DNA of 64,000 nt from RBG-13-68-16 sp041494245 (lineage in GTDB: Bacteria > Acidobacteriota > Thermoanaerobaculia > Thermoanaerobaculales > Thermoanaerobaculaceae): assembly GCA_041494245.1 (NCBI GenBank), contig JBGQAK010000012.1, positions 75,890-139,889 on the forward strand, read 5' to 3'. Shown one piece after another: positions 17,859 through 26,186 of this stretch. Position 1 is the first letter of the stretch. Every line of letters begins with the position of its first letter. The notes beneath the pieces are model-generated. The model was given only the letters and a program-made list of their open reading frames with translations. It did no database searches and had not been told where the DNA came from. The position numbers and the translations under genes were made by a program.

Positions 17859-18955
17859 GCGGCGCCGGAGGGACCCGGTGGCGCACGCTCCCGGTGGCAA
17901 TCACCCCCGATGAGCTTCGCTCCCGGCTTTCCCGGGTCCCGTCGCCGCTGGCGGTGACGGGCGCGACCGGCTTCGTGGGGTCGCACCTGCTGGACGCGCT
18001 GCTCGAAGGCGGAGCCCGGCCCCGTCTGCTCGTGCGGGACCCGTCTCGGCTCCCGGAGCGCGCCAGGGCGCATGCCGAGACGGTGCTGGGGGACCTCGAC
18101 GACCACGACGCCCTCGCCAGGCTCGTCTCGGGGTGCGGCGGCGTCGTCCACCTCGCGGGGCTGGTGCGGGCGGCGGGTGCCGCGCACTTCGACCGCGCCA
18201 ACCGCGTGGGGACGGAGAACCTCGTGCGCGCCCTGCGGGAGCACGCCCCGCGGGCCCGCCTGGTCCACCTCTCCTCCCTGGCGGCGGTGGGGCCGAGCGA
18301 GGACCCGGAGGGGTGCCGGCCGGAAGACCCACCGCGCCCGGTCTCGGCGTACGGGCGCTCCAAGCTCGCCGGCGAAGCGGCAGTCCGGGCCCACGGAGGG
18401 GGGCTGGTCATCCTTCGTCCGCCCGCGATCTACGGGCCGCGCGACACCGACGTCCTGCAATTCTTCCGCCTGGCGGCCCGCGGGGTGGTTCCGATCCCCT
18501 GGGGCGAACGGTGGCTGACCGTCGTGTACGTCGCGGACGTGGTGCGGGGGATCCTGGCGGCCCTGGCCGGCGCGGGGGATGGGCGCGTGCTCAACCTGGG
18601 CGAGCCGGCGCCCCGCACCCTGCGCTCGTTGGTCGGCGCCCTGGCCGACGCCGGCGGCGTCCGGGCGCGCTGCGTGGGTCTCCCGCCGGTCGTCGTCAAG
18701 GCGGCCGGCCTGGGCGGCGATCTGCTGCAGCTCCTCGGCATGCACGGCGTCGCGATGGCCTCGGACAAGGCCCGCGAGCTGCTGGCCCGCCACTGGTCGG
18801 CCCGCACCTCCGAATCGCTTGCAGTACTTGGCCTTGAGGGCTTCGTGCCTTTCGACGCGGGGGCCGCCGCCACCTGGACCTGGTACCGGGACCACGGCTG
18901 GGTAGCTCGTGCTAGGATTCACAGGCGGGCGAGGCCGAACAATATTGGGGGTTAG
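17855..18955 (+). CDS. NAD-dependent epimerase/dehydratase family reductase, candidate ceramide reductase
   Basis: A 366-aa extended short-chain dehydrogenase. The nucleotide-binding motif is VTGATGFVGSHLLDALLEGG, then GDLDDHDALARL, VVHLAGLV, LVHLSSLAAVGPS, and the catalytic YGRSK (Tyr-x3-Lys). ATG 17855 overlaps the QueD-like stop (ATGA). It lies directly before a serine palmitoyltransferase-like gene and a GNAT-type acyltransferase. In Caulobacter the bacterial ceramide pathway uses just these families (Spt, bCerS and the CerR reductase), so ceramide reductase is a reasonable inference. A sugar-nucleotide or steroid-like dehydrogenase remains possible. Confidence 0.75.
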   Translation: MSGAGGTRWRTLPVAITPDELRSRLSRVPSPLAVTGATGFVGSHLLDALLEGGARPRLLVRDPSRLPERARAHAETVLGDLDDHDALARLVSGCGGVVHLAGLVRAAGAAHFDRANRVGTENLVRALREHAPRARLVHLSSLAAVGPSEDPEGCRPEDPPRPVSAYGRSKLAGEAAVRAHGGGLVILRPPAIYGPRDTDVLQFFRLAARGVVPIPWGERWLTVVYVADVVRGILAALAGAGDGRVLNLGEPAPRTLRSLVGALADAGGVRARCVGLPPVVVKAAGLGGDLLQLLGMHGVAMASDKARELLARHWSARTSESLAVLGLEGFVPFDAGAAATWTWYRDHGWVARARIHRRARPNNIGG

Positions 18956-18963
18956 GAGGCTGG

Positions 18964-20148
18964 GTGGACATTTTCGAGAAGTGCCGAAATTTCCGGGACG
19001 CGGACGCGGTGAAGGAAGCGGGCCTCTACCTTTACTTCCGCACGATCTCCTCGGCGCAGGACCCGGTGGTCACGATCGAGGGGAAGCCGGTGGTGATGCT
19101 GGGCTCGAACAACTACCTCGGTCTCACCAACCACCCAGAGGTCAAGCGCGCGGCTCAGGATGCCATCGCCAAGTACGGCACCGGGTGTGCCGGCTCGCGT
19201 TTCCTGAACGGCACCCTGGACATCCACATCCAGCTCGAGGAGAAGCTCGCGGCGTTCATGAACAAGCCGGCCGCGGTCACGTTTTCGACGGGGTTCCAGG
19301 TCAATCTCGGCGTCATCTCCTGCCTGGTGGAGCGCGGCGATGTCGTGTACCTCGACAAGCTGGACCACGCCTGCATCATCGACGGGGCCAGGCTCGGTTT
19401 CGGCGCTGTCGTGAAGTTCAACCACAACGACATTGAGGACCTCGGGCGGCGCCTGAAGGTGCACGATTCCCGCAAGGCGGCGCTCGTTGTCGTGGACGGG
19501 GTCTTCTCGATGGAGGGAGATGTCATCGACCTTCCGGCGCTCGTCAAGGTGGCCAAGGCGCACGACTGCCGGGTCATGGTGGACGACGCCCACGGCATCG
19601 GTGTCTTCGGTGCCAACGGGCGTGGGGTCGCCGAGCACTTCGGCGTGGAGGACGACGTCGACCTCATCATGGGGACGTTTTCCAAGTCGCTCGCCTCGGT
19701 CGGGGGCTTCATCGCGGGCGACGAGAGGGTGATCAACTGGGTCAAGCACCGGGCGCGCTCCCTCATGTTCTCGGCGGCGGCGCCCCCGGCCTCGGTGGCT
19801 TCTGTGATCAAGGCCCTCGAGATCATCGAGCGCGAGCCGGAGCGCCGCGAGCGGCTTTGGGAGAACACGCACTTCATGGCCGAGGGTCTGCGAACCCTGG
19901 GTTTCGACACGGGGGACTCCAGCTCGCCCATCATCCCGGTGCTGGCCGGGGAGGACACCCTCGCGTTCGTGATGGCCAAGAGGCTGCAGGAGGAGGGGGT
20001 CTTCGTCAACCCCATTGTCTCGCCGGCGGTTCCGCCGGGCCGGGCGATGCTGCGCACCTCCTACATGGCGACCCACACCCGCGAGCACCTGGAACGCGCG
20101 CTCGAGGCGTTCGCCAAGGTGGGGCGGGAGGTGGGGGTCATCCAGTGA
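18964..20148 (+). CDS. Serine palmitoyltransferase-like alpha-oxoamine synthase
   Basis: A 394-aa PLP enzyme of the alpha-oxoamine synthase family. It has SNNYLGLTNHPEVKRAA, GSRFLNGTLDIHIQLEEKLA, the PLP-stacking/aspartate segment VMVDDAHGIGVFG and the PLP lysine in TFSKSLASVGGF. The family condenses an amino acid with an acyl-CoA; serine plus palmitoyl-CoA gives 3-oxosphinganine. The SRFLNGTLDIH segment and the neighbours favour serine palmitoyltransferase over 2-amino-3-ketobutyrate ligase. The GTG start has TAGGAGGCTGG upstream. Its stop overlaps the acyltransferase GTG start. Confidence 0.82.
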   Translation: MDIFEKCRNFRDADAVKEAGLYLYFRTISSAQDPVVTIEGKPVVMLGSNNYLGLTNHPEVKRAAQDAIAKYGTGCAGSRFLNGTLDIHIQLEEKLAAFMNKPAAVTFSTGFQVNLGVISCLVERGDVVYLDKLDHACIIDGARLGFGAVVKFNHNDIEDLGRRLKVHDSRKAALVVVDGVFSMEGDVIDLPALVKVAKAHDCRVMVDDAHGIGVFGANGRGVAEHFGVEDDVDLIMGTFSKSLASVGGFIAGDERVINWVKHRARSLMFSAAAPPASVASVIKALEIIEREPERRERLWENTHFMAEGLRTLGFDTGDSSSPIIPVLAGEDTLAFVMAKRLQEEGVFVNPIVSPAVPPGRAMLRTSYMATHTREHLERALEAFAKVGREVGVIQ

Positions 20149-21278
20149 ACTCCCTGCCGCTCCGCGTGACGGTTGCCTCGTCCGGTGCGGACCTGCGGAA
20201 GTTCGTGGATCTCCCATGGCGGCTGTACGCGGGAGACCCCTGCTGGGTGCCGCCGCTGAAGAAGCAGGTCTTTGGTTACCTCGACCTCAAGCACCCCTTC
20301 TACGCCAACGGGGCGGCCGAGCGCGAGGTCTTCGTGGCCTGGCGTGGTACCCGTGTGGTTGGCCGCATCGCGGCCATCGCCAACCATGCGTACAACACCT
20401 ACCACAAGGACCGGGCGGGCTTCTTCGGCTTCTTTGAGTGCGAGGACGACCCCGCTGCGGCGACCGAGCTGGTGGCAGCGGCGTGCTCGTGGGTGAAGGC
20501 GCGCGGATGCGACGCCCTGGTGGGACCGGTCAACCCATCCACGAACTACGAGGCCGGGCTCCTGGTCCACGGTTTCGACACGCCGCCGTGCGTGATGATG
20601 ACCTACAACCCACCGCGCTACGCCGAACTGCTCGAGGCGACGGGGCTGGTCAAGGCCAAAGACCTCTACGCCTACTCGTCCGGCGTTCACGCGAAATCCC
20701 TCGAGCGGCTCGAGAGGTTCACCGAGAAGACGCGCAAGCGCGAGCCGCAGCTCTCGAACCGATCCGTCAACCTCAAGGAGATCGTCTCCGAGGTCAGAAT
20801 CGTCCACGAGATCTATAACAAGGCCTGGGAGAACAACTGGGGGTTCGTGCCGGCCAGCCAGGAAGAGTTCGACTGGCTGGCCAAGGAGCTCAAGCCGCTG
20901 GTGGACCCGCCTTTGCTTCGAATCGCGTTCATGGGCTCCGATCCGGCAGGATTCCTGCTCGCGCTCCCGGACGTCAACCCGGCCCTCGCGGTGCTCAATG
21001 GCACTCTGACCAACCCGATCCGTCTGCTCCGGGCGACCCTCATAGGGCGGCGGCGGGACGGTCTGCGCGTCATCACCATGGGGGTCAAGGAGGAGTACCG
21101 GCTGCGCGGGATCGAGGCGGTGATGTTCTACGAGGGCCTCAAGGCGGCACTCGACCGCGGGTACAAGACGTGCGAGTACTCCTGGATTCTCGAGGACAAC
21201 GAGCTGACCAAGCGGACGGTGCGGCTGATGGATGCTTCGCACACGAAGACCTACCGCATCTACTCCAAACCCCTGTAG
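20145..21278 (+). CDS. GNAT-fold acyltransferase, candidate bacterial ceramide synthase
   Basis: A 377-aa protein with two GNAT-like halves. The N-terminal half has FVDLPWRLYAGDPCWVPPL, EVFVAWRGTRVVGRIAAIAN and GFFECEDDP; later come LVGPVNPSTNYEAGLLV and a final VITMGVKEEYRLRGIEAVM, the acyl-donor binding region of GNAT folds, then YSWILEDNELTKR. GTG 20145 overlaps the preceding stop (GTGA), giving strict coupling to the SPT-like gene. Bacterial ceramide synthase in Caulobacter was described as a GNAT-type N-acyltransferase, so acylation of a sphingoid base is inferred from position and fold; direct homology was not tested. Confidence 0.72.
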   Translation: MNSLPLRVTVASSGADLRKFVDLPWRLYAGDPCWVPPLKKQVFGYLDLKHPFYANGAAEREVFVAWRGTRVVGRIAAIANHAYNTYHKDRAGFFGFFECEDDPAAATELVAAACSWVKARGCDALVGPVNPSTNYEAGLLVHGFDTPPCVMMTYNPPRYAELLEATGLVKAKDLYAYSSGVHAKSLERLERFTEKTRKREPQLSNRSVNLKEIVSEVRIVHEIYNKAWENNWGFVPASQEEFDWLAKELKPLVDPPLLRIAFMGSDPAGFLLALPDVNPALAVLNGTLTNPIRLLRATLIGRRRDGLRVITMGVKEEYRLRGIEAVMFYEGLKAALDRGYKTCEYSWILEDNELTKRTVRLMDASHTKTYRIYSKPL

Positions 21279-21690
21279 TGCGCCGCTGATAGCGGACCAT
21301 CTGCTTCGTCGGGCAGCGGGCGTTCGCGTCCTCATGTAGCCTCCGGCTACACTCCGGTGCGACGCCCTCGCCCTCCTTGCATCTGGCCCACTCTGAGCGG
21401 CGCGGGCTACGCGCCATTTGCCGGGGCCCCGCAGGGTCACCGGGGCCGTTGGCAAGGCTTCCTGGTTGTCGTCGTTTCGGACCCCGGAGCCCTGACCCCG
21501 GCGCCGCGGTGAGAAAGGGACGTCCTATCCATTACGTCTTCCAAGCAGGGCGGGTAGTTTCTACCGGAGTCGTGGCTTCGCTCCTGGGTAGAAAGTGCGC
21601 TTCTGGGTGGGGCGTCGGAGGGCTAATCTCCAAAAGCGTTCGAGATTTGATTGGTGGCTCGCTGGCGACCTCGAAGGGAGAGAAAGACAC
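21279..21690. other. 412-bp gene-free stretch with several hairpins
   Basis: No credible gene was seen. The first 170 bp carry hairpins: TAGCC-TCC-GGCTA at about 21337-21349 and GGCGCG-GGCTA-CGCGCC at about 21399-21415, followed by CCGGGGCCCC-rich sequence. Composition shifts to lower GC from about 21500 onward, matching the small genes downstream. A repeat remnant or structured RNA are both possible. Confidence 0.4.
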
Positions 21691-21777
21691 ATGACGCTGA
21701 TCATCCTGATTGTTGTGTTGGTTCTTCTTTTCGGTGGAGGGGGCGGCTACTACTACAGGAGACGAAGACGTTCGTAG
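21691..21777 (+). CDS. 28-aa single-span membrane microprotein
   Basis: MTLIILIVVLVLLFGGGGGY is followed by YYRRRRRS: a transmembrane helix, a glycine run, aromatic residues and a positively charged tail. The arrangement recalls the N-terminal half of the DUF3309 small membrane proteins. A ribosome site GGGAGAGAAAGACAC precedes the ATG. It lies in a lower-GC islet with the YggT-like gene. The reading could be chance, but the hydrophobic-Gly-Arg order and ribosome site argue for a real gene. Confidence 0.6.
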   Translation: MTLIILIVVLVLLFGGGGGYYYRRRRRS

Positions 21778-21971
21778 GACGTTGTCCTGCACCTCACAGG
21801 AACTTAGTCTGCCCTGAAATCACAGCCGGCAGATGACCTGCCTGCCGAGGGCGAGAAGAGAGGCGAGATTTCCATCGGTTCGACGATGGCCTTCGCATAC
21901 GCCGATACGGTAAGATCGTCCGAGCTCCCAGAATATGCTCTTGGGCGCGAGGTTCAACACGGGAGGATGCG

Positions 21972-22487
21972 ATGGAAGACAAGAAGGTGACCGCTGACGA
22001 AGCCCGCCGTGCGGCTCAGCATGAGTTGATGAAGTCACAGGTCGAGCGGGATGTGAATGCCGATATCGCCGAGCGTGCCGAGCACACGACCCGCGCAGAA
22101 GCGCAAGAGATGGACAAGGTCGCCGGACGGTTTCGTGGCAAGGCCATCGACGAGGTCGTCGGGACGGATCTTGAAGTTAGACGTGCGCGCGGCCTGGCAC
22201 GCATTTCGCAGGTCATCGACTATGTTTTCTACGTCGTCTATACGCTGCTGGCGATTCGGCTCGTGCTCGCGTTGATCGCGGCTCGATCAAGCAGCGGGTT
22301 CGTGCAACTTATACGAACCGTGACAGATCCTTTTTACTCCCTGTTTCGCGGGATCGTGCCAAGCCCAACGGCAGGTGGCTACACGCTGGTCTTGCCGATC
22401 GTGATTGCGATCATTGTCTATGCGTTGCTCCACGCGGGCATCACCCGGCTGCTGCGGTTGATCGCACACCGCAGGACCGAGATCTAG
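21972..22487 (+). CDS. YggT-family membrane protein with charged N-terminal extension
   Basis: A 171-aa protein. The first 75 residues are hydrophilic and helical (DEARRAAQHELMKSQVERD...). The C-terminal half is YggT-like: VIDYVFYVVYTLLAIRLVLA, then SSGFVQLIRTVTDPFYSLFR, GIVPSP and VLPIVIAIIVYALLH. YggT proteins are small two-helix membrane proteins linked to osmotic tolerance and, in Gram-positive bacteria, division. The ATG follows GGGAGGATGCG. Codon use is less GC-rich than its neighbours, hinting at transfer. Confidence 0.75.
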   Translation: MEDKKVTADEARRAAQHELMKSQVERDVNADIAERAEHTTRAEAQEMDKVAGRFRGKAIDEVVGTDLEVRRARGLARISQVIDYVFYVVYTLLAIRLVLALIAARSSSGFVQLIRTVTDPFYSLFRGIVPSPTAGGYTLVLPIVIAIIVYALLHAGITRLLRLIAHRRTEI

Positions 22488-22674
22488 CCGGCACAACGTC
22501 TTCTCGTTCCCGCAGGGATAAGGGTTTCTGTCCGAGGAACCCGAACAACTACCAGAACAAGTACCAGGTACCACTATCTCACCTTCTGCCGTCGACAGGG
22601 AGCTGGCCTAGCCCGAACCCCGATCCCGGCGCCCTGACTTGGGTTACCTGCTCCCTGCGTCCTATGCCCTGTCT

Positions 22675-24045
22675 CTAAGCAAGCTCGAACGTCGCGGTGA
22701 AGTGGGGGAGCACTGCGGGGCGGTTTGTGAAGCGGAGGCCGCGGATCTCGCGGCGCCTCTGGTAGAGCTCGGCGATCCCCTCGACCACGTAGTCCATGTG
22801 GCTCTGGGTGTAGACACGGCGGGGGATCGCGAGGCGCACGAGGTCGAGCGCCGGCCAGTGCCAGGCTCCGCTGCCGTCCTGCTTTCCGAACATGACGTTG
22901 CCGATCTCGCACGCCCGCACTCCGACGTGCTCGTAGAGCGCCACCGAGAGCGCCCAACCGGGGAGCTGCTCGTCCGGAAGGTGGTCGCAGAACGCCCGCC
23001 CGTTGAGGTAGATCGCGTGCCCGCCGAACGGCTTCAGCAAGGGCACGCCGGCCTCGGCGAGGTGCTTGCCGACGTACGCGGTCGAGGCGATTCGGTACTT
23101 GAGGTAGTCCTCGTCGAGGATCTCCTCGATCCCGATCGCCAGCGCCTCGAGGTCGCGGCCGGCGAGCCCGCCGTAGGTGGGGAACCCCTCGGTGAGGATG
23201 AGGAGGGTGCGGATCCGCTCGGCCCACACGTCGGAGTTGACCGAGATGACGCCGCCGATGTTGCCGAAGGCGTCCTTCTTCATGGACATGAGCGCGCCGT
23301 CGGTGAGGGAGAACATCTCGCGGGCGATCTCCCGGGGCGTCTTCGCCGCGTACCCATCCTCGCGGAGCTTGATGAAGTAGGCGTTCTCGGCGAAGCGGGC
23401 CGCGTCGAGCAGGAGCGGTATGTGATACTTTTCACAAATTCTGCGGGCGCCGCGTAGGTTCTCCATGCTCACCGGCTGGCCGCCGCCGGAGTTGTTGGTC
23501 ACGGTGATCAGGACGAACGGCACTCTCTCACGCCCGAGCTCGGCAAGACACTGCTCGAGGGCGGAGAGGTCGATGTTGCCCTTGAAGGGGTGCTCCACCT
23601 CAGGGTCGAGACCCTCTGGGATCACAAGGTCGCGCGCCTCCGCGCCGGTGTCCTCGATGTTGGCGCGGGTGGTGTCGAAATGGGTGTTGCCCGGGATGAC
23701 GTTGCCCTTCCTCACCACGGCGCGGCAGAGCAGGCGCTCGCTGGCCCGTCCCTGGTGCGTGGGGATCACGTGACGGTGGCCGAAGATACCCTGCACCGCG
23801 CTCTCGAAGCGGAAGAAGCTGCGCGCTCCGGCGTACGACTCGTCGCCCTCCATGACCCCCGCCCACTGCCGGGCGCTCATCGCGCCCGTGCCGGAGTCGG
23901 TCAGGAGGTCGATGAGGACGTGCTCGGCCCGCAGGCGGAAGGGGTTGTAGCCCGCCTCCCGGATCAGCGCCGCGCGCTCCTCGCGGCTGGTCATGCGGAT
24001 CGGCTCGACGACCTTGATGCGGAAAGGCTCGATGATGGTCCTCAC
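22675..24045 (-). CDS. Tryptophanase / tyrosine phenol-lyase family beta-eliminating lyase
   Basis: A 456-aa fold-type I PLP enzyme of normal length for the family. It has LIDLLTDSGTGAMS, GDESYAGARSFFRFE, IPTHQGRASERLL, TVTNNSGGGQPVSMENL, LDAARFAENAYFI and the PLP lysine within MSMKKDAFGNIGG. It would split tryptophan to indole or tyrosine to phenol, with pyruvate and ammonia. Which of the two cannot be judged from the residues I could align. No transporter or leader peptide gene (tnaB, tnaC) is adjacent. GTG 24045 with GGGGG upstream is the likely start. Confidence 0.88.
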   Translation of the reverse strand: MRTIIEPFRIKVVEPIRMTSREERAALIREAGYNPFRLRAEHVLIDLLTDSGTGAMSARQWAGVMEGDESYAGARSFFRFESAVQGIFGHRHVIPTHQGRASERLLCRAVVRKGNVIPGNTHFDTTRANIEDTGAEARDLVIPEGLDPEVEHPFKGNIDLSALEQCLAELGRERVPFVLITVTNNSGGGQPVSMENLRGARRICEKYHIPLLLDAARFAENAYFIKLREDGYAAKTPREIAREMFSLTDGALMSMKKDAFGNIGGVISVNSDVWAERIRTLLILTEGFPTYGGLAGRDLEALAIGIEEILDEDYLKYRIASTAYVGKHLAEAGVPLLKPFGGHAIYLNGRAFCDHLPDEQLPGWALSVALYEHVGVRACEIGNVMFGKQDGSGAWHWPALDLVRLAIPRRVYTQSHMDYVVEGIAELYQRRREIRGLRFTNRPAVLPHFTATFELA

Positions 24046-24154
24046 CTTGGCCCCCTTCGTCAGCGGCGCTCGTGCCGGGCGGCCGCGCCTGCGGCCGGCC
24101 GCCGGGCAGCGTACACCACCCGCGGCGGCCAGGGACCGCCGGCGGGGAGCCAGC

Positions 24155-25801
24155 CTATCTGGAAGCCTGGACCGACGGCGACTTGCCGAGGCGGGCCTTG
24201 GCCTGCAGGCGGGCGGCCTCGTCGAAGAGCTTAAGGGCCGCCTGGATCTGTTGGTCGTCCTCGGTGTACAGGCGGTAGCCCTCGGTGAGGGAGACGCCGG
24301 CGTTGACGACCTCGGCGCGGAGCGCGATCACGATGTCCTTGTGGTCCGCCGGACTCGCGAGCGCGGCATCCATGTCCTCCTGGGTGAGCCACTTCTCGGC
24401 CAGCACGCGGGTGCGGAACGCCTTGAGGACGCCCTCGTCCGCCACGAAGGCACGAGCCGTGGCGGCCTTGTCCGCCTTGTCCGCGAGGTAGGCGACGGCG
24501 AAGTTGAAGAACGCCGAGCTGCCCACCAGGCGCGCCACGCGCTCCGAGTACTCGCCGGGCTGCACCTCGTAGTCCGGGGAGATGCCGCCGCCGCGGTAGA
24601 CCTTGCGGCCCGAATCGGTGAAGTAGCCCTGCGTGTCGGGCGAAGGCGTGGGTCGCGGTGCGACGGGCGGGGTGCCCTCGCCCGGTGCGGGCGGGTTCGG
24701 GTTGACCGTCTCCCTCGGGTGGACGTAGTCGAAGAACGAATCGAAGTCGCGCTGGATGCAGCGCCCGGATGGGGTGTAGTACTTTGCCGTCGTGAGCGCG
24801 AGACCCGCGTCGCGCACCGGGTAGATCGTCTGGACCACGCCCTTGCCGAAGGTCGGCTCGCCCGCGAGCAGGCCGCGGTCGTGGTCCTGGACCGCGCCGG
24901 CGACGATCTCAGCGGCCGAGGCCGAGCCGCGGTTGACGAGCACGACGAGGGGCCCCTGGAAGTGCAGCCCGTCGCGCGAGGCTCGGTAGTCCTGGAACGA
25001 GTCGGCGGTGCGCCCCTTGGTGGAGAAGACCTCCTGGCCGGGGTCGAGCAGGATGCCGGCCGCGGCCACCGCCGAATCCACGATCCCGCCGGGGTTATCG
25101 CGCAGGTCGAGGAGCAGGCGAGTGGCACCTTCGTTCTTCAGTCGTTCGACCGACCGGCGCACCTCGTCGCCGGTCGAGCGGATGAAATCCGTGATGCGGA
25201 CGTAGCCGGTGTCCTTCCCGATCATGAAGGCGTAGCGCACGGATTCGGTCGGAACGCGGGCGCGCTGGATCGTGAGCTCGAGCGGCTCGGGGAGACCCGG
25301 GCGGCTGATCGTGATCCGGACCGATGTGCCCTCCGGGCCGCGCAGGCGCCGCGCGACGTCGTCGATGTCCATACCCTCGGTGGCCTGCCCGTCCACCGAC
25401 TCGATGGTGTCCCCGGCCCGGAGGCCCAGGCGGGCGGCGGGAGTGCCCTCGATCGGGGTGATCACCGTGATCTTTCCGCCGCGCAGCGAGATGAGGACCC
25501 CGATGCCGTGGAACGAGCCCTGCTGGCGCTCGCGCATGTGCGCGTAGGCGTCCGGGCGGAGGAAGTTGGTGTGCGGGTCCAGCTGGGCCAGCATCGCGTC
25601 CAAGCTGTCGTAAATCACGGTCCCCGGGTCGGGCTTCTGGGGCGCGTTGTCCAGCACCAGGCGCAGAAGCGCCGTGTACCGTGAAAGGAACTTGTCGGCC
25701 CGCGGATAGTCGGCACCGGTGGTCTGACCGGCGATCGTGCCCGCAAGAGCTCCGGCGCCGATAACGACGACCGCGAGGAGAACGCGCTTGAGACCACGCA
25801 T
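24155..25801 (-). CDS. C-terminal processing peptidase (S41 family)
   Basis: A 548-aa exported protease. Signal anchor MRGLKRVLLAVVVIGAGALA; a PDZ domain about residues 95-175 (GSFHGIGVLISLRGGKITVI, TPAARLGLRAGDTIESVDGQ); then the S41 catalytic core with LLLDLRDNPGGIVDSAV, the nucleophile Ser in NRGSASAAEIVAGA and the Lys in GEPTFGKGVVQT. A helical C-terminal domain follows. It trims periplasmic proteins at their C-termini. ATG 25801 has AAGGGGG upstream; the open frame further 5' is not coding. It is divergent from tatA. Confidence 0.92.
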   Translation of the reverse strand: MRGLKRVLLAVVVIGAGALAGTIAGQTTGADYPRADKFLSRYTALLRLVLDNAPQKPDPGTVIYDSLDAMLAQLDPHTNFLRPDAYAHMRERQQGSFHGIGVLISLRGGKITVITPIEGTPAARLGLRAGDTIESVDGQATEGMDIDDVARRLRGPEGTSVRITISRPGLPEPLELTIQRARVPTESVRYAFMIGKDTGYVRITDFIRSTGDEVRRSVERLKNEGATRLLLDLRDNPGGIVDSAVAAAGILLDPGQEVFSTKGRTADSFQDYRASRDGLHFQGPLVVLVNRGSASAAEIVAGAVQDHDRGLLAGEPTFGKGVVQTIYPVRDAGLALTTAKYYTPSGRCIQRDFDSFFDYVHPRETVNPNPPAPGEGTPPVAPRPTPSPDTQGYFTDSGRKVYRGGGISPDYEVQPGEYSERVARLVGSSAFFNFAVAYLADKADKAATARAFVADEGVLKAFRTRVLAEKWLTQEDMDAALASPADHKDIVIALRAEVVNAGVSLTEGYRLYTEDDQQIQAALKLFDEAARLQAKARLGKSPSVQASR

Positions 25802-25810
25802 CGAACCCCC

Positions 25811-25839
25811 TTGGGATCGGCACTGTACCACACTATACT
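25811..25839 (+). promoter_or_regulatory. Sigma-70 promoter of tatA-tatC
   Basis: TTGGGA (25811-25816) and TATACT (25834-25839) are separated by 17 bp. Transcription would start near 25846, about 32 bp before the tatA ATG. Confidence 0.6.
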
Positions 25840-25877
25840 TCCGGCGCTGGGAGTGGCGGGGAGCCACGGGGGGTCGC

Positions 25878-26183
25878 ATGTTTGGGTCGATCGGTTTTCC
25901 CGAACTGATCATGATCTTCATCGTTGCGCTGCTGCTATTCGGGCCGCGCAAGCTGCCGGAGATCGGCAAGACCCTCGGCAAGGCGATGAACGAGTTCCGT
26001 CGCGCCTCCAACGACCTTCAGCGTTCGCTGGAGGAGGAGGTCGCAGCCGACGAGTTGAAGGCGGCGAAGCGCGAGATCCAGGACGCCACGACGCTGGCCC
26101 CCCCTGCCGAGCCCGGCGCCGCCGCCAAGGAGGCCGAGCCGCGACCGGCGGAGACCAAGCCGCAACCGGCGGAGCCGAAGTAG
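25878..26183 (+). CDS. tatA: Twin-arginine translocase subunit TatA/TatB
   Basis: A 101-aa protein with one N-terminal transmembrane helix (IGFPELIMIFIVALLLFGP), the conserved FGPRKLPEIGKTLGKAM amphipathic helix, then a charged coil (LEEEVAADELKAAKREIQD) and a Pro/Ala/Glu-rich tail. TatA forms the pore ring and TatB the receptor with TatC; the single gene beside tatC may serve both roles. The EIG in KLPEIGK and the long charged tail do not settle which. The tatC gene begins 4 bp later. Confidence 0.9.
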   Translation: MFGSIGFPELIMIFIVALLLFGPRKLPEIGKTLGKAMNEFRRASNDLQRSLEEEVAADELKAAKREIQDATTLAPPAEPGAAAKEAEPRPAETKPQPAEPK

Positions 26184-26186
26184 CCG

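Noticed and set aside
15159..17900. 913-codon open frame antisense to the E1 and QueD-like genes
   Set aside because: It spans two well-supported genes on the other strand and has no recognisable domain; typical GC-rich shadow.
18964..20148. 2-amino-3-ketobutyrate CoA ligase (Kbl) with the preceding reductase as threonine dehydrogenase
   Set aside because: Less likely because the following coupled gene is an acyltransferase and the SRFLNGTLDIH segment fits serine palmitoyltransferase; not excluded without trees.
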